NCBI GenBank assembly: GCA_017255395.1
Contig: JAFKDC010000001.1
Span: 557,784 to 621,783, forward strand
Direction: 5' to 3'
DNA: 64,000 nucleotides
Origin: Enemella evansiae
Lineage (GTDB): Bacteria > Pseudomonadota > Alphaproteobacteria > Rhodobacterales > Rhodobacteraceae
Shown here: in pieces, positions 18,415 to 26,463 of the stretch
Numbering within the stretch: position 1 is the stretch's first letter
Layout: every line of letters begins with the position of its first letter
Program-made: the position numbers and the translations under genes
Notes under the pieces: generated by a model
Told to the model about the DNA's origin: nothing
The model's input: the letters and a program-made list of their open reading frames with translations, nothing else
The model's database searches: none

Positions 18415-18440
18415 GGCGGGCGGGTGGGCCACCCGCCGGG
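18415..18440 (-). terminator. GC-rich hairpin after rpsP
   Basis: GGCGGGTGG and CCACCCGCC (18419-18437) form an almost loop-less perfect dyad 20 bases past the rpsP stop. On the minus strand it is followed by few Ts, so it would be a partial attenuator letting some transcripts continue to rimM and trmD. Confidence 0.4.
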
Positions 18441-18458
18441 ACACAAAGGGCGCGGGTC

Positions 18459-18830
18459 TTATTCCGCGTCGCCCTCGTCACCGCCAGCCGCGGCAGCGGC
18501 TTTGGCGGCTTTCTCTTCGGCGCGCTCCTTGGCTTTCTTGCCCGGCTCGGCCTTCTTCATGTTGGCGCGCTCTTTCTTCTCGACGACGCCAGCGGCTTCA
18601 AGGAAGCGCGACACGCGGTCGGTGGTCTGCGCGCCCTGGCCCAGCCAGTATTGGACGCGGTCCATGTCCATCTTCACGCGGTCTTCGCTGTCTTTCGGCA
18701 GCAGCGGGTTGTAGGTGCCCAGCTTCTCGATGAAGCGACCGTCGCGCGGCATGCGCGAGTCGGCGGCGACGATGCGGTAGAAGGGGCGCTTCTTGGAACC
18801 GCCGCGGGCGAGACGAATTTTGATAGCCAT
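18459..18830 (-). CDS. rpsP: 30S ribosomal protein S16
   Basis: 123 residues; S16 is an early-binding small-subunit protein. The conserved start [43 protein letters not shown] is complete. The C-terminal tail after residue 85 is long, basic and alanine-rich ([26 protein letters not shown]), as in related alphaproteobacteria. It lies 48 bases after the chorismate mutase gene. Confidence 0.97.
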   Translation of the reverse strand: MAIKIRLARGGSKKRPFYRIVAADSRMPRDGRFIEKLGTYNPLLPKDSEDRVKMDMDRVQYWLGQGAQTTDRVSRFLEAAGVVEKKERANMKKAEPGKKAKERAEEKAAKAAAAAGGDEGDAE

Positions 18831-18878
18831 GTGGGTTTCTCCTTGGGATGGCGTTTCAGAGACGGAGTTTGGCCCGTC

Positions 18879-19175
18879 TCAGGATTGGTGTTGCTTGTGA
18901 TGCTGGATGACTTCCTGAATCACGAAGTTCAGGAACTTCTTGGCGAATTCCGGGTCCAGATCAGCCTGGATCGCCAAATCCTGCAGCCGCGCGATCTGCT
19001 TTTCCTCGCGCGCGGGGTCGGATGGGGGAAGGTCGTGCTGCGCCTTGAGGACGCCCACGGCCTGTGTGTGCTTGAACCTTTCCGCCAGCGTGAAGACGAG
19101 AATCGCGTCCAGCCGGTCGATGGATTCGCGGTGGCCTTTCAGCAACTGGGCGGCGCGTGCGACGGGGTCGGTCAT
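18879..19175 (-). CDS. chorismate mutase (AroQ class)
   Basis: 98-residue all-helical AroQ-type chorismate mutase, converting chorismate to prephenate for phenylalanine and tyrosine synthesis. The first helix reads HRESIDRLDAILVFTLAERFKHTQAVGVLKA, with the conserved arginine and lysine contacts; the C-terminal helix includes FAKKFLNFVIQEVIQHH. It is a stand-alone domain rather than a fusion. It precedes rpsP in the same orientation, a gene order frequent in this family. Confidence 0.9.
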   Translation of the reverse strand: MTDPVARAAQLLKGHRESIDRLDAILVFTLAERFKHTQAVGVLKAQHDLPPSDPAREEKQIARLQDLAIQADLDPEFAKKFLNFVIQEVIQHHKQHQS

Positions 19176-19349
19176 CGGGGTCTCCTGTGGGGCGGAAGGG
19201 CGCAGTTCGGGCTCGGAGCGCGGTGCATGGGGCAGGGGCGAGGGCTGTGCTGCGCAGGTTCGGCCTGCGCCTCACCCCTCACGCTTCCGGGATAATTTCG
19301 GGCAGACGAAACGAGGGGCGCGCCCGCGGCGGTCATGGTGCGGCGTGGA

Positions 19350-19952
19350 TCAGTCAAGGGCGAACCCCTTCGGCCGGAAGAGCGGGTCCCGGTAATGGGC
19401 GATTTCCATGGCGACGCCGTGGCCGATCTGGCCGCTGAGCGCCTCGGGCGTCGGGTGGCGGTAGACCGCGTCCGAGCCGTCGATGGAGGGCGCGGCGTGG
19501 TCCTTGGTGCAGCCCAGACGCTCTGCCAGCCGGATCGAGTCGAGGTTCTTGGGGTCGATGTAGCTGACCGCCGTTTCCCAGCCCATGTCGTGGTAGAAGT
19601 GTCGGCGCACCCGGTCCGTGGCCTCCAGAGCGAAGCCCTTGCCGCCCCGGTCCGGCCAGATGATCCAGGCGATTTCCCTCTCCGGCCACTTGGCCGGAAA
19701 CCAGCCGCCGGCCATGCCGACGGTTTCGCCGCTGTCCCTGAGGTGGATCATCCACATGCCGAAGCCGCGGATCTCCCAGTGGCCGATTTCGGCGGCGTAG
19801 AGCATCCAGGTCTCGTAGGCATTGAGCGGCCCGCCCATGAACCGCGAGCGGTACGAGGCGAAGGTGGCCTTGAAATCCGGGTAGTCCTGCGGCTGCGGGG
19901 CCTTCAGGACCAGCCGTTCGGTGGCCAGTTCGGGGATCGCGGCGAAGCCCAT
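19350..19952 (-). CDS. GNAT acetyltransferase, RimJ/RimL-like (fifth of array)
   Basis: 200 residues from MGFAAIPELATERLVLKAPQPQDYPDF, the usual N terminus of RimJ/RimL-like GNATs. It keeps EREIAWIIWPDRGGKGFALEATDRVRRHFYHDMGWETAVSYIDPKNLDSIRLAERLGCTKD, the acetyl-CoA loop and the N-S-I/L-A-E-R-L-G helix. The ATG shares one base with the stop of the preceding paralogue (TGATG), so translation is coupled. Longest of the five; its C-terminal extension of about 25 residues is unlike the others. Substrate unknown. Confidence 0.87.
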   Translation of the reverse strand: MGFAAIPELATERLVLKAPQPQDYPDFKATFASYRSRFMGGPLNAYETWMLYAAEIGHWEIRGFGMWMIHLRDSGETVGMAGGWFPAKWPEREIAWIIWPDRGGKGFALEATDRVRRHFYHDMGWETAVSYIDPKNLDSIRLAERLGCTKDHAAPSIDGSDAVYRHPTPEALSGQIGHGVAMEIAHYRDPLFRPKGFALD

Positions 19953-20524
19953 CACGCAGCGCCTTTCCGGTGGCGGAAGACGCAGAGCGTCCGGTCCCCG
20001 ATCGCGGCCTCGGCGTCCCGGTCGCGCTGCGCGCCCATGCGCTGCATCAGCGCCAGGCAGCGGCTGTTGTCGGCGGCGACATAGGAGACGACGCTGTCCC
20101 AACCCAGCGCGTCGAAGGCATGGGCGCGGGCGGCGGTCAGCGCCTCTTCGGCGATGCCCTGTCCCTCGGCGCCCTCGGTCAGGAAGATGCCCAGTTCGGC
20201 CTCGGGGTCGGTGTATTCATAGCCCAGCACCACGAAACCGGCAGAGGGCGCGGTCTGCGCGTCGATGGTCCAGAGGCCGTGGCCGTGCAGCAGCCAGCAG
20301 GCGGTGTAATTGGTGAACTCGGCCCAGGCCTCGGCGCGGGTCATCGGGCCGCCCATGTAGCCTGCGCGGTCCGAGCAGAGGATCGCCGCGAAGGAGTCGA
20401 AGTCGTAGATCCGCGGGCCGCGCAGTTGCAGCCGCCGGGTGTCGAGCACGGGCAGCCTGCCGCCCAGCCGGGCGGCGGTGCGGGCGGCGGGCCCGGGGCG
20501 GTGTATCTCGCAGGGCGCGATCAT
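19952..20524 (-). CDS. GNAT acetyltransferase, RimJ/RimL-like (fourth of array)
   Basis: 190 residues. N-terminal extension of about 25 residues, then PVLDTRRLQLRGPRIYDFDSF. The acetyl-CoA region EAELGIFLTEGAEGQGIAEEALTAARAHAF and a divergent DNSRCLALMQRMGAQRD helix are visible. The GYMGGPMTRAEAWAEF segment matches the R-A-x-x-M-G-G-P pattern of its neighbours, which supports origin by duplication. It overlaps the upstream paralogue by four bases and the downstream one by one base. Confidence 0.87.
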   Translation of the reverse strand: MIAPCEIHRPGPAARTAARLGGRLPVLDTRRLQLRGPRIYDFDSFAAILCSDRAGYMGGPMTRAEAWAEFTNYTACWLLHGHGLWTIDAQTAPSAGFVVLGYEYTDPEAELGIFLTEGAEGQGIAEEALTAARAHAFDALGWDSVVSYVAADNSRCLALMQRMGAQRDRDAEAAIGDRTLCVFRHRKGAA

Positions 20525-21030
20525 GCGGCGGCCTCGGCCGGGTGGCGCCAGACCTGCGCGGGCCCGCCCAGCAGGGTGGTGTCGCGCTCGTGCGTCGCGC
20601 CGAGGCGCTCTGCCACGCGGCGCGAAGGCGCGTTGTCCGGGTGGACAAAGGAGACCAGCGGCCCGAGGCCGCGTTCCGTGGCGGCCCAGCGGCGGGCGGC
20701 GCGGGCGGCCTCTGTGGCGTAGCCCTGGCCCTCATGGCCCTCGAAGAGGTGCCAGCCCAGTTCCGGCTCTTCCCACATGACGTGGTCGATGACGCCGACC
20801 CGGCCCACGGGCGTGCCGTCGCGCAGCACGGTGAACATGCCGTAGCCCTTCAGCGCCCAGTGCCCGGCGGTGCCGAGGAAGCCGCGCCAGATCGGCATCT
20901 GCTCGGTTTGCTGACCGCCGGTGAAGAAGGCGCGGGGCGAGCGGGCATAGGCCTCGACGGCGTCGAAATCCCCCAGCACCGGCGTGCGCAGGGTCAGGCG
21001 CTCGGTCGAGATGGAAAGCGCGGGCATCAT
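20521..21030 (-). CDS. GNAT acetyltransferase, RimJ/RimL-like (third of array)
   Basis: 169 residues from MMPALSISTERLTLRTPVLGDFDAVEAYARS; an in-frame ATG one codon later is equally possible. It has EPELGWHLFEGHEGQGYATEAARAARRWA (G-x-G-x-A loop) and DNAPSRRVAERLGATHERD. The usual M-G-G-P stretch is FFTGGQQTEQM here, so its acceptor pocket may differ. Its start overlaps the stop of the preceding paralogue (ATGA). Confidence 0.88.
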   Translation of the reverse strand: MMPALSISTERLTLRTPVLGDFDAVEAYARSPRAFFTGGQQTEQMPIWRGFLGTAGHWALKGYGMFTVLRDGTPVGRVGVIDHVMWEEPELGWHLFEGHEGQGYATEAARAARRWAATERGLGPLVSFVHPDNAPSRRVAERLGATHERDTTLLGGPAQVWRHPAEAAA

Positions 21031-21560
21031 GACAGCGCCTCCGGCCCGGGGTGCCGCCAGAGCTCGTCCTCGCCCATGTTGGGGTTGTGGTAGGTGCGTT
21101 CGTAAACCGCGCCGAGGCGCGTGGCGAGCGCCTTGGACCGGGTGTTCGAGGGCACGATGTTCGAGGTCAGCGTGGTCATGGCCAGCCCGTCGGGGGCATA
21201 GGCCCACTGCCGCGCGCGGGTGGCGGCCTCGAAGGCGATGCCGCGCCCCTCGAAGCCGTCGAAGACCACCCAGCCGAGTTCCGGCTCGGGCCAGCCCTCG
21301 GGGTTCCAGATGCCGCTGATCCCGGCGGCCTTGCCGGAGGCGCGGTCCTCGATGACGAAATAGCCGTAGCCGCGGATGTGCCAGTGCCCGACCATCAGTG
21401 CGAACCAGCGCCATGCGTCGCCGCGATTGTCGTAGCCGCCGAAGCCGCCGGCGCGGGCGCTGTCCATCAGGAAGGCGATCACCGGTTCGGCGTCGGCCCG
21501 TTCTGGGCCGCGCAGGATGAGGCGCTCGGCCTCGAGGCGGGGGGCGTTCGTCAGGGTCAT
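21027..21560 (-). CDS. GNAT acetyltransferase, RimJ/RimL-like (second of array)
   Basis: 177 residues starting MTLTNAPRLEAERLILRGPERADAEPV. Motifs EPELGWVVFDGFEGRGIAFEAATRARQWAY and SNTRSKALATRLGAVYERTYHN are those of a RimJ/RimL-like GNAT; the F-G-G-Y-D-N stretch replaces M-G-G-P. It is separated from the first paralogue by 115 bases that contain two hairpins, and overlaps the next gene by four bases. Substrate unknown. Confidence 0.88.
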   Translation of the reverse strand: MTLTNAPRLEAERLILRGPERADAEPVIAFLMDSARAGGFGGYDNRGDAWRWFALMVGHWHIRGYGYFVIEDRASGKAAGISGIWNPEGWPEPELGWVVFDGFEGRGIAFEAATRARQWAYAPDGLAMTTLTSNIVPSNTRSKALATRLGAVYERTYHNPNMGEDELWRHPGPEALS

Positions 21561-21581
21561 GGCCGGTCTCCTCGGGCGCGG

Positions 21582-21648
21582 GGAAGGCCGTTGCAACGGC
21601 CTTCCGACGCCACAGGACTGCGGCGTGAAAGCGCCTTGCACGGCGCTT
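21582..21648. repeat. two adjacent hairpins between GNAT genes
   Basis: A perfect 24-bp palindrome (21582-21605; half-site GGAAGGCCGTTG) is followed by AAGCGCC-N6-GGCGCTT (21629-21648). Both lie in the only sizeable gap of the GNAT array. They may separate the first gene from the coupled four or stabilise the message. Confidence 0.6.
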
Positions 21649-21675
21649 GGCTGCGTGCAGAGGCCAGCGGCGCGC

Positions 21676-22209
21676 TCATGCATAGGCCTCCGCGCTGCCG
21701 TCCGCATCGGGGCGGTGGCGGTAGACTGCAGTCTCTGCCGCGGTCTCGCCCTCGGGGAGCGGGGCTTCGGGGTCGTGCGTGGCGCCCAGCCGCTCGGCCA
21801 GCGCGATGGACCGGCTGTTGCCGGGCGTGATGTAGGACACCAGCGTGTCCCAGCCCTGCGCCCAGGCCCAGTGCAGCGCGGCGGTCGCGGCCTCTTGCGC
21901 GTAGCCCTGGCCTTCTGCCCCTTCCAGGAGGGTCCATCCCAGTTCGCGCTCGGGAAAATGCGGCGGGCGCAGGATGCCAATCTGCCCGAGGAAGGTGCCG
22001 TCCTTCCTTTCGATCCCCCATGCGCCGTGGCCCATCAGGTCCCACATCGCCACCTCGGATGCCAGCCAGCGCCATGCTTCCCTGCGCGGCACCGGCCCGC
22101 CCATGAAGCGTGCGCGGTCACTCTCGAAGACGCCGCAGAGGGCGTCGAGGTCGGCCATCACGTGGGCGCGAAGCGTCAGGCGCGGGGTATGAAGTGTGGG
22201 GGCGGTCAT
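21676..22209 (-). CDS. GNAT acetyltransferase, RimJ/RimL-like (first of array)
   Basis: 177 residues starting MTAPTLHTPRLTLRAHVMADLDALCGVFESDRARFMGGP. Acetyl-CoA site ERELGWTLLEGAEGQGYAQEAATAALHWAW and GNSRSIALAERLGATHDPE are well kept. It is closest in layout to the fourth member (R-A-R-F-M-G-G-P against R-A-G-Y-M-G-G-P). It lies between ffh (124 bases upstream on this strand) and the other four GNAT genes. RimJ/RimL relatives acetylate ribosomal protein N termini, but many homologues act on small molecules. Confidence 0.88.
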   Translation of the reverse strand: MTAPTLHTPRLTLRAHVMADLDALCGVFESDRARFMGGPVPRREAWRWLASEVAMWDLMGHGAWGIERKDGTFLGQIGILRPPHFPERELGWTLLEGAEGQGYAQEAATAALHWAWAQGWDTLVSYITPGNSRSIALAERLGATHDPEAPLPEGETAAETAVYRHRPDADGSAEAYA

Positions 22210-22240
22210 CGGTCGGTATCGGGCGTGGCGGGTGTCGGAT

Positions 22241-22274
22241 GCCTCCGGCGGGAGGTACTTCCGCAGAGAAGAAG
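22241..22274 (+). repeat. degenerate copy of the dispersed gene-end motif
   Basis: GCCTCCGGCGGGAGGTACTT followed by CCGCAGAGAAGAAG resembles the motif at 59831-59857 with several changes. It lies between ffh and the first GNAT gene, opposite to their orientation. Confidence 0.3.
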
Positions 22275-22333
22275 CGGGCCTTGCGCGTCCTTTCGTGCTT
22301 GGGATTACAGAGTTGCGGTCGGGGTCCGGCGGG

Positions 22334-23839
22334 TCATTTCTTCTTGCCGAAGCCCGAGAGGCCCGGGGGCAGGCCACCACCCCCGCCGAGGCCGGGCAGG
22401 CCGCCGGGCATCCCCTTGCCCATCTGGCGGGCGGCGGCCTCGATGGCCTTGGGGTCCATCTGGCCGGCCATCTCGGGCGGGACGCCGTCCTTGCCGAACA
22501 TGCCCTTCATGGCTTGTTTCAGCATGCCGCCCTTGCCCATCTTGCCCATCTTCTTCATCACGTCGGACATCTGGCGCTGCATCTTCAGGAGCTTGTTGAG
22601 GTCGCTGACCTCCATCCCCGATCCGGCGGCGATGCGCTTCTTGCGGCTGGCCTGAAGAATCTGCGGGTTCGCGCGTTCCTTCTTCGTCATCGAATTGATC
22701 AGCGCGATCTGCTGGCTGAGGACCTTGTCGTCCATGCCCGCGTCGCCCATCTGCCTGGACATCTTCTGCGCGCCGGGCAACATGGACATCATGCCCTCCA
22801 TGCCGCCCATCTTGATCATCTGCTCAAGCTGCATCTTCAGGTCGTTCATGTTGAACTGACCCTTCTGGAAGCGCTTCATCATGCGCTCGGCCTGTTCGGC
22901 CTCGAGCGTGGCCTGCGCTTTTTCCACGAGGCTGACGATGTCGCCCATCCCGAGGATGCGGCCCGCGACCCGTTCCGGCTCGAAGGTTTCCAGCGCGTCC
23001 ATCTTCTCGCCCAGACCGACGAAGCGGATCGGCTTGCCGGTCACCGCGCGCATCGAGAGCGCCGCGCCGCCGCGGCCGTCGCCGTCCATCCGGGTCAGCA
23101 CGACGCCCGAGATGCCGATGCGGTCGTCGAAGTTCTGTGCCGTGTGCAGCGCGTCCTGACCGGTCAGGCCGTCGACCACGAGAAGCGTCTCGCGCGGGTT
23201 GGCGACGTCGCGCACCGCTTCGACCTGTGCCATCAGCTCTTCGTCGATGCTGAGGCGCCCGGCGGTGTCCAGCATGTAGACGTCGTAGCCGCCGAGGCCG
23301 GCCTGCGTCTTGGCGCGTTTGGCGATCGCCACCGGGTCCTCGCCCTTGACGATGGGCAGGGTGTCGACGCCGATCTGGGTGCCGAGGATCGCAAGTTGTT
23401 CCATCGCCGCCGGTCGGTTGACGTCCAGCGAGGCCATCAGGACCTTCTTGCCGTCACGCTCTTTCAGCCGTTTCGCCAGCTTGGCGGTGGTCGTCGTCTT
23501 GCCGCCGCCCTGCAGGCCGACCATCAGGATCGGCGCGGGCGGGTTGTCGATGCGCAGGCGGCCCGGGTCTTCCTCGCCGCGCAGCACCTCGATCAGTTCG
23601 TCGTGGACGATCTTCACGACCTGCTGGCCCGGCGTCACCGACTTGGTGACCGCCGCGCCGGTGGCCTTCTTCTCGACCGCCTTGACGAACTGGCGGGTGA
23701 CCGGCAGCGAGACGTCGGCCTCCAGAAGGGCGACGCGGACTTCGCGCATGGCGGTGCGGACGTCGTCCTCGGACAGGGCGCCCTGCTTGGTCAGCCGGTC
23801 GAAGACGCCGCCAAGGCGCTCGGAGAGATTTTCGAACAT
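22334..23839 (-). CDS. ffh: signal recognition particle protein Ffh (SRP54)
   Basis: GTPase that binds signal sequences and 4.5S RNA and targets nascent membrane proteins to FtsY. The start at 23839 (MFENLSERLGGVFDRLTKQGALSEDDV) is the family norm; the frame continues upstream without similarity. 501 residues: N domain, G domain with GLQGGGKTTTTAKLA (P loop), DTAGRL and TRMDGDGRGG, then the methionine-rich M domain (GGMEGMMSMLPGAQKMSRQM) and a glycine/proline-rich tail ending GFGKKK. Confidence 0.97.
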   Translation of the reverse strand: MFENLSERLGGVFDRLTKQGALSEDDVRTAMREVRVALLEADVSLPVTRQFVKAVEKKATGAAVTKSVTPGQQVVKIVHDELIEVLRGEEDPGRLRIDNPPAPILMVGLQGGGKTTTTAKLAKRLKERDGKKVLMASLDVNRPAAMEQLAILGTQIGVDTLPIVKGEDPVAIAKRAKTQAGLGGYDVYMLDTAGRLSIDEELMAQVEAVRDVANPRETLLVVDGLTGQDALHTAQNFDDRIGISGVVLTRMDGDGRGGAALSMRAVTGKPIRFVGLGEKMDALETFEPERVAGRILGMGDIVSLVEKAQATLEAEQAERMMKRFQKGQFNMNDLKMQLEQMIKMGGMEGMMSMLPGAQKMSRQMGDAGMDDKVLSQQIALINSMTKKERANPQILQASRKKRIAAGSGMEVSDLNKLLKMQRQMSDVMKKMGKMGKGGMLKQAMKGMFGKDGVPPEMAGQMDPKAIEAAARQMGKGMPGGLPGLGGGGGLPPGLSGFGKKK

Positions 23840-24289
23840 GAGGGAGACCCCTCCTTCTGTCTGTCTCGGGTACCTCTCCAAGGTAGGCGGAGCGGACCGG
23901 CTTCTCAATCGCGGCGGATCAAAGCACGAGAGCCCCCGTGGGCGCAACGCGCTGACGGAGGGCGATCCCGGGCCATGCCCATGGGACCGGAAGACTCAGG
24001 GGGCTTCCGGGATTGGGCGGGGTCTGCAGGAAACGGGCCATAAAGTCAAGGGCGCGCCGGGGTCATCGGGTGTGGCGCAGGGGGCAGAGGGCCTGCGGTT
24101 GCGGCGGCGTGGGCGGTGGGCGCCGCCCGGCGCTGTGTGACCGCAAGGCCCGGCGCCGACCGGGGCCTGGGGGCAGAGGGGCGGCCAGAGGGGCGGGCCG
24201 TTCTGCGCCGATACGGGATCGCATTGTCGGCCATGGCGCGGTGTGGCAGGTTCTGGAGACTGTTCCCGGCTGTTCAAGAGCGCCCTTTC
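23840..24289. other. intergenic region between ffh and the 24.3-kb gene
   Basis: Divergent spacer of 450 bases, very GC-rich. Open frames on both strands have no recognisable domain and are read as chance. No RNA gene was recognised; a small RNA here cannot be excluded by eye. Confidence 0.4.
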
Positions 24290-24733
24290 ATGCCCGCAAG
24301 CTACAGGATCGTGCCGCAACTGAACCTTTACCTCGTCGCGTTCCGGGGCGACATCACCGTCGACCAGAACATGGAGGTCTACCGGGCCTATCGCGCCGAT
24401 CCCCTGTACGATGGCGGGCAGCACCTGCTGCTGGATGCCGAGGGCTGCCGGTTTCCCGAGAACTTCTTTGCCGAGGTGCAGCGCATCGCGATGCGGATGA
24501 CGCCCTACAGCGAGGCCCGCGATCCCCGGGCGCGGACGGCGATCTACGCGCCGCAGAAGGTGGCCTTCGGGATTTGCAGGCTGTACCGGGACGCGGTGAA
24601 GGACAAGATCCCCTACCACCTTGGCGTCTACCGCGACCCTGTCGAGGCGCTGGAGGCGCTGGGGCTGGATGTGCGCGACCCCGGGGTCCGGGGTCTGCTT
24701 GGGGGGCGTCGCACGGGCTACGGCGCCCGGTGA
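24290..24733 (+). CDS. hypothetical protein, possible SpoIIAA/STAS-like fold
   Basis: 147 residues from MPASYRIVPQLNLYLVAFRGDITVDQNMEVYRAYRADPLYDGGQHLLLDAEGC. The pattern (a strand ending in RGDIT, then a helix and a strand ending LLLDAEGC) resembles small STAS or SpoIIAA-like proteins in layout only. No catalytic motif, signal peptide or membrane helix. The start is uncertain: 24290 has no clear ribosome site and an in-frame ATG at 24233 would add 19 residues. No operon partner; function unknown. Confidence 0.55.
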   Translation: MPASYRIVPQLNLYLVAFRGDITVDQNMEVYRAYRADPLYDGGQHLLLDAEGCRFPENFFAEVQRIAMRMTPYSEARDPRARTAIYAPQKVAFGICRLYRDAVKDKIPYHLGVYRDPVEALEALGLDVRDPGVRGLLGGRRTGYGAR

Positions 24734-24891
24734 CGGACGCTGAACCTGCCGCGCGGGCGCAGATGGTTGGGGGAAAGAGGCCTGCGTTCCGCGTGCGGTT
24801 CATTTGCAAGGCGCCGGTTCGCGGGCCGCAGCTTTTCACCCTCCGCCCGTCAGCCGCGCCGCAGGTCCGGCCCGCGGCGCGGATGAAGGTG

Positions 24892-25473
24892 TCAGGCGGC
24901 GAGGCCTTCGATATCGGTGTCGGCGCGGGCCGAAGAGGCCGTGGCGTCCACCATCTGCCGGTCCGAGCGCACCACCTGAATATCGGTGATGCCCATGAAG
25001 CCTAGCATGTGGCGCATGTAGGGCGTGGCGAAGTCGATGGGGCTGTCGACCTCGGTGCCGCCGGAGGCGACGGCAAGGATGGCGCGCTTGCCTTTCAGCA
25101 GGCCTTCGGGGCCGGCCTCGGTATAGCGGAAGGTGACACCGGCGCGGGCCACCTGATCGACCCAGGCCTTCAGGCCCGTGGGGACGCCGAAGTTGTAGAC
25201 CGGCACGCCGATCAGCAGGGTGTCGGCGGCCTTCAGCTCTGCGATCAGGTCGTCAGACAGGGCCAGTGCGGCGCGGTGCGCGTCGGTGCGGTCCGCTTCC
25301 GGGGTGAAATTCGCGGCGATCCAGCTGGCGTCGATCAGCGGCAGGCCGCCGGACAGATCGCGCGTGACGGTCCGTGCCGGGGCCAGCTTGGCGGCGATGC
25401 GGTCGGTCAGGGCGCGGCTGGTCGAGCCTTCGGTGCGGGCAGAGGCGTCGATGCGCAGGAGAGTGTCGGTCAT
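24892..25473 (-). CDS. azoR: FMN-dependent NADH-azoreductase
   Basis: 193-residue flavodoxin-fold quinone/azo reductase of the AzoR family, which transfers hydride from NADH via FMN to quinones and azo compounds, protecting against electrophiles. MTDTLLRIDASARTEGSTSRALTDR carries the phosphate-binding S-x-R-x-x-x-S-x-S region; VPVYNFGVPTGLKAWVDQVARAGVTFRYTEAGPEGLL is the signature flavin loop, and ILAVASGG the second. It is divergent from a LysR gene 108 bases away, the usual arrangement for regulation by that protein. Confidence 0.92.
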   Translation of the reverse strand: MTDTLLRIDASARTEGSTSRALTDRIAAKLAPARTVTRDLSGGLPLIDASWIAANFTPEADRTDAHRAALALSDDLIAELKAADTLLIGVPVYNFGVPTGLKAWVDQVARAGVTFRYTEAGPEGLLKGKRAILAVASGGTEVDSPIDFATPYMRHMLGFMGITDIQVVRSDRQMVDATASSARADTDIEGLAA

Positions 25474-25581
25474 GATGTCCTCGTCGGGGCTTGTGCAATT
25501 GCGGCATAGATTGCCCCTTGCGTGCACGAACGCAATTGGCACAAATGCAAGGTGAGTGTTTATCCTTGCACAGGTGGCCAG

Positions 25582-26463
25582 ATGGAAAACTGGGACGAGG
25601 TGCGCACCGCGTACCAGGTGGCGCGACTGGGAACGGTCAGCGGAGCGGCAGAGGTGCTGGGCGTTCACCACGCCACGGTGATCCGCCACATCGACGCGCT
25701 GGAGGGGCGGCTGGGCGTGAAGCTGTTCCAGCGCCATGCCCGCGGCTATACCGCGACCGAGGCGGGCACCGACCTCCTGCGCGTCGCGCAGACCACTGAC
25801 GACCAGCTTCAGCAGCTGGAGGGGCGGATACGCGGACGCGGCTCGGATGTATCCGGCGAGTTGGTGGTGACTTCGCTGGTCTCCTTCGCGCCCTTGCTGG
25901 TGCCCGCGCTGACCTCTTTCCGCGCGGCCTACCCCGAGGTGACCGTGCGTTTCCTGACCGGCGAGCGCCTGTTCCGGCTGGAGTACGGCGAGGCCCATGT
26001 GGCCTTGCGCGCGGGCAAGGCGCCGGAAGAGCCGGACAATGTCGTGCAGCGGTTCAAGGCGCAGCAGGTCGGGCTTTATGCCACCAGGGGCTATATCGCG
26101 CGGATGGGCCGCCCTGAAAGCGAAGAAGACCTCGCCCGCCATGAATTCGTGGCCCATGACAATGCCGACAGCCGCGCGCCCTTCCTGCTCTGGCTGGCAG
26201 ATAAAGTGCCGCGCGATCGCGTGGTCTTTCGCAGCAGCGATCCGCGGGTGATGGACATGGCGGTTCTGGCCGGGGCCGGAATGGGCTTTCTGAACATGCG
26301 CGACGCGGCGCAGCACCCGGATCTCGAACTGATCTACGGGCCCAACGAGGCCTGGGAGTCGAACCTCTGGCTGGTCACGCATGTCGACCTGCACCGGACG
26401 GCCAAGGTTCAGGCCTTCCTGAAGCACCTCAAGGCCGTCGCGGAAGAGACCTGCCGGGAATGA
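25582..26463 (+). CDS. LysR-family transcriptional regulator
   Basis: 293 residues from MENWDEVRTAYQVARLGTVSGAAEVLGVHHATVIRHIDALEGRLGVKLFQRHARGYTATEAG, a complete LysR helix-turn-helix, followed by a substrate-binding effector domain. An in-frame ATG at 25522 is less likely because it would leave only 48 bases for two promoters. It probably controls the divergent azoreductase gene and the overlapping EamA transporter gene (ATGA). The inducer is unknown; quinones or related electrophiles are plausible from context. Confidence 0.9.
   Translation: MENWDEVRTAYQVARLGTVSGAAEVLGVHHATVIRHIDALEGRLGVKLFQRHARGYTATEAGTDLLRVAQTTDDQLQQLEGRIRGRGSDVSGELVVTSLVSFAPLLVPALTSFRAAYPEVTVRFLTGERLFRLEYGEAHVALRAGKAPEEPDNVVQRFKAQQVGLYATRGYIARMGRPESEEDLARHEFVAHDNADSRAPFLLWLADKVPRDRVVFRSSDPRVMDMAVLAGAGMGFLNMRDAAQHPDLELIYGPNEAWESNLWLVTHVDLHRTAKVQAFLKHLKAVAEETCRE

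Noticed and set aside
22196..24043. 615-codon plus-strand frame opposite ffh
   Set aside because: Shadow of ffh with biased composition and no domain.
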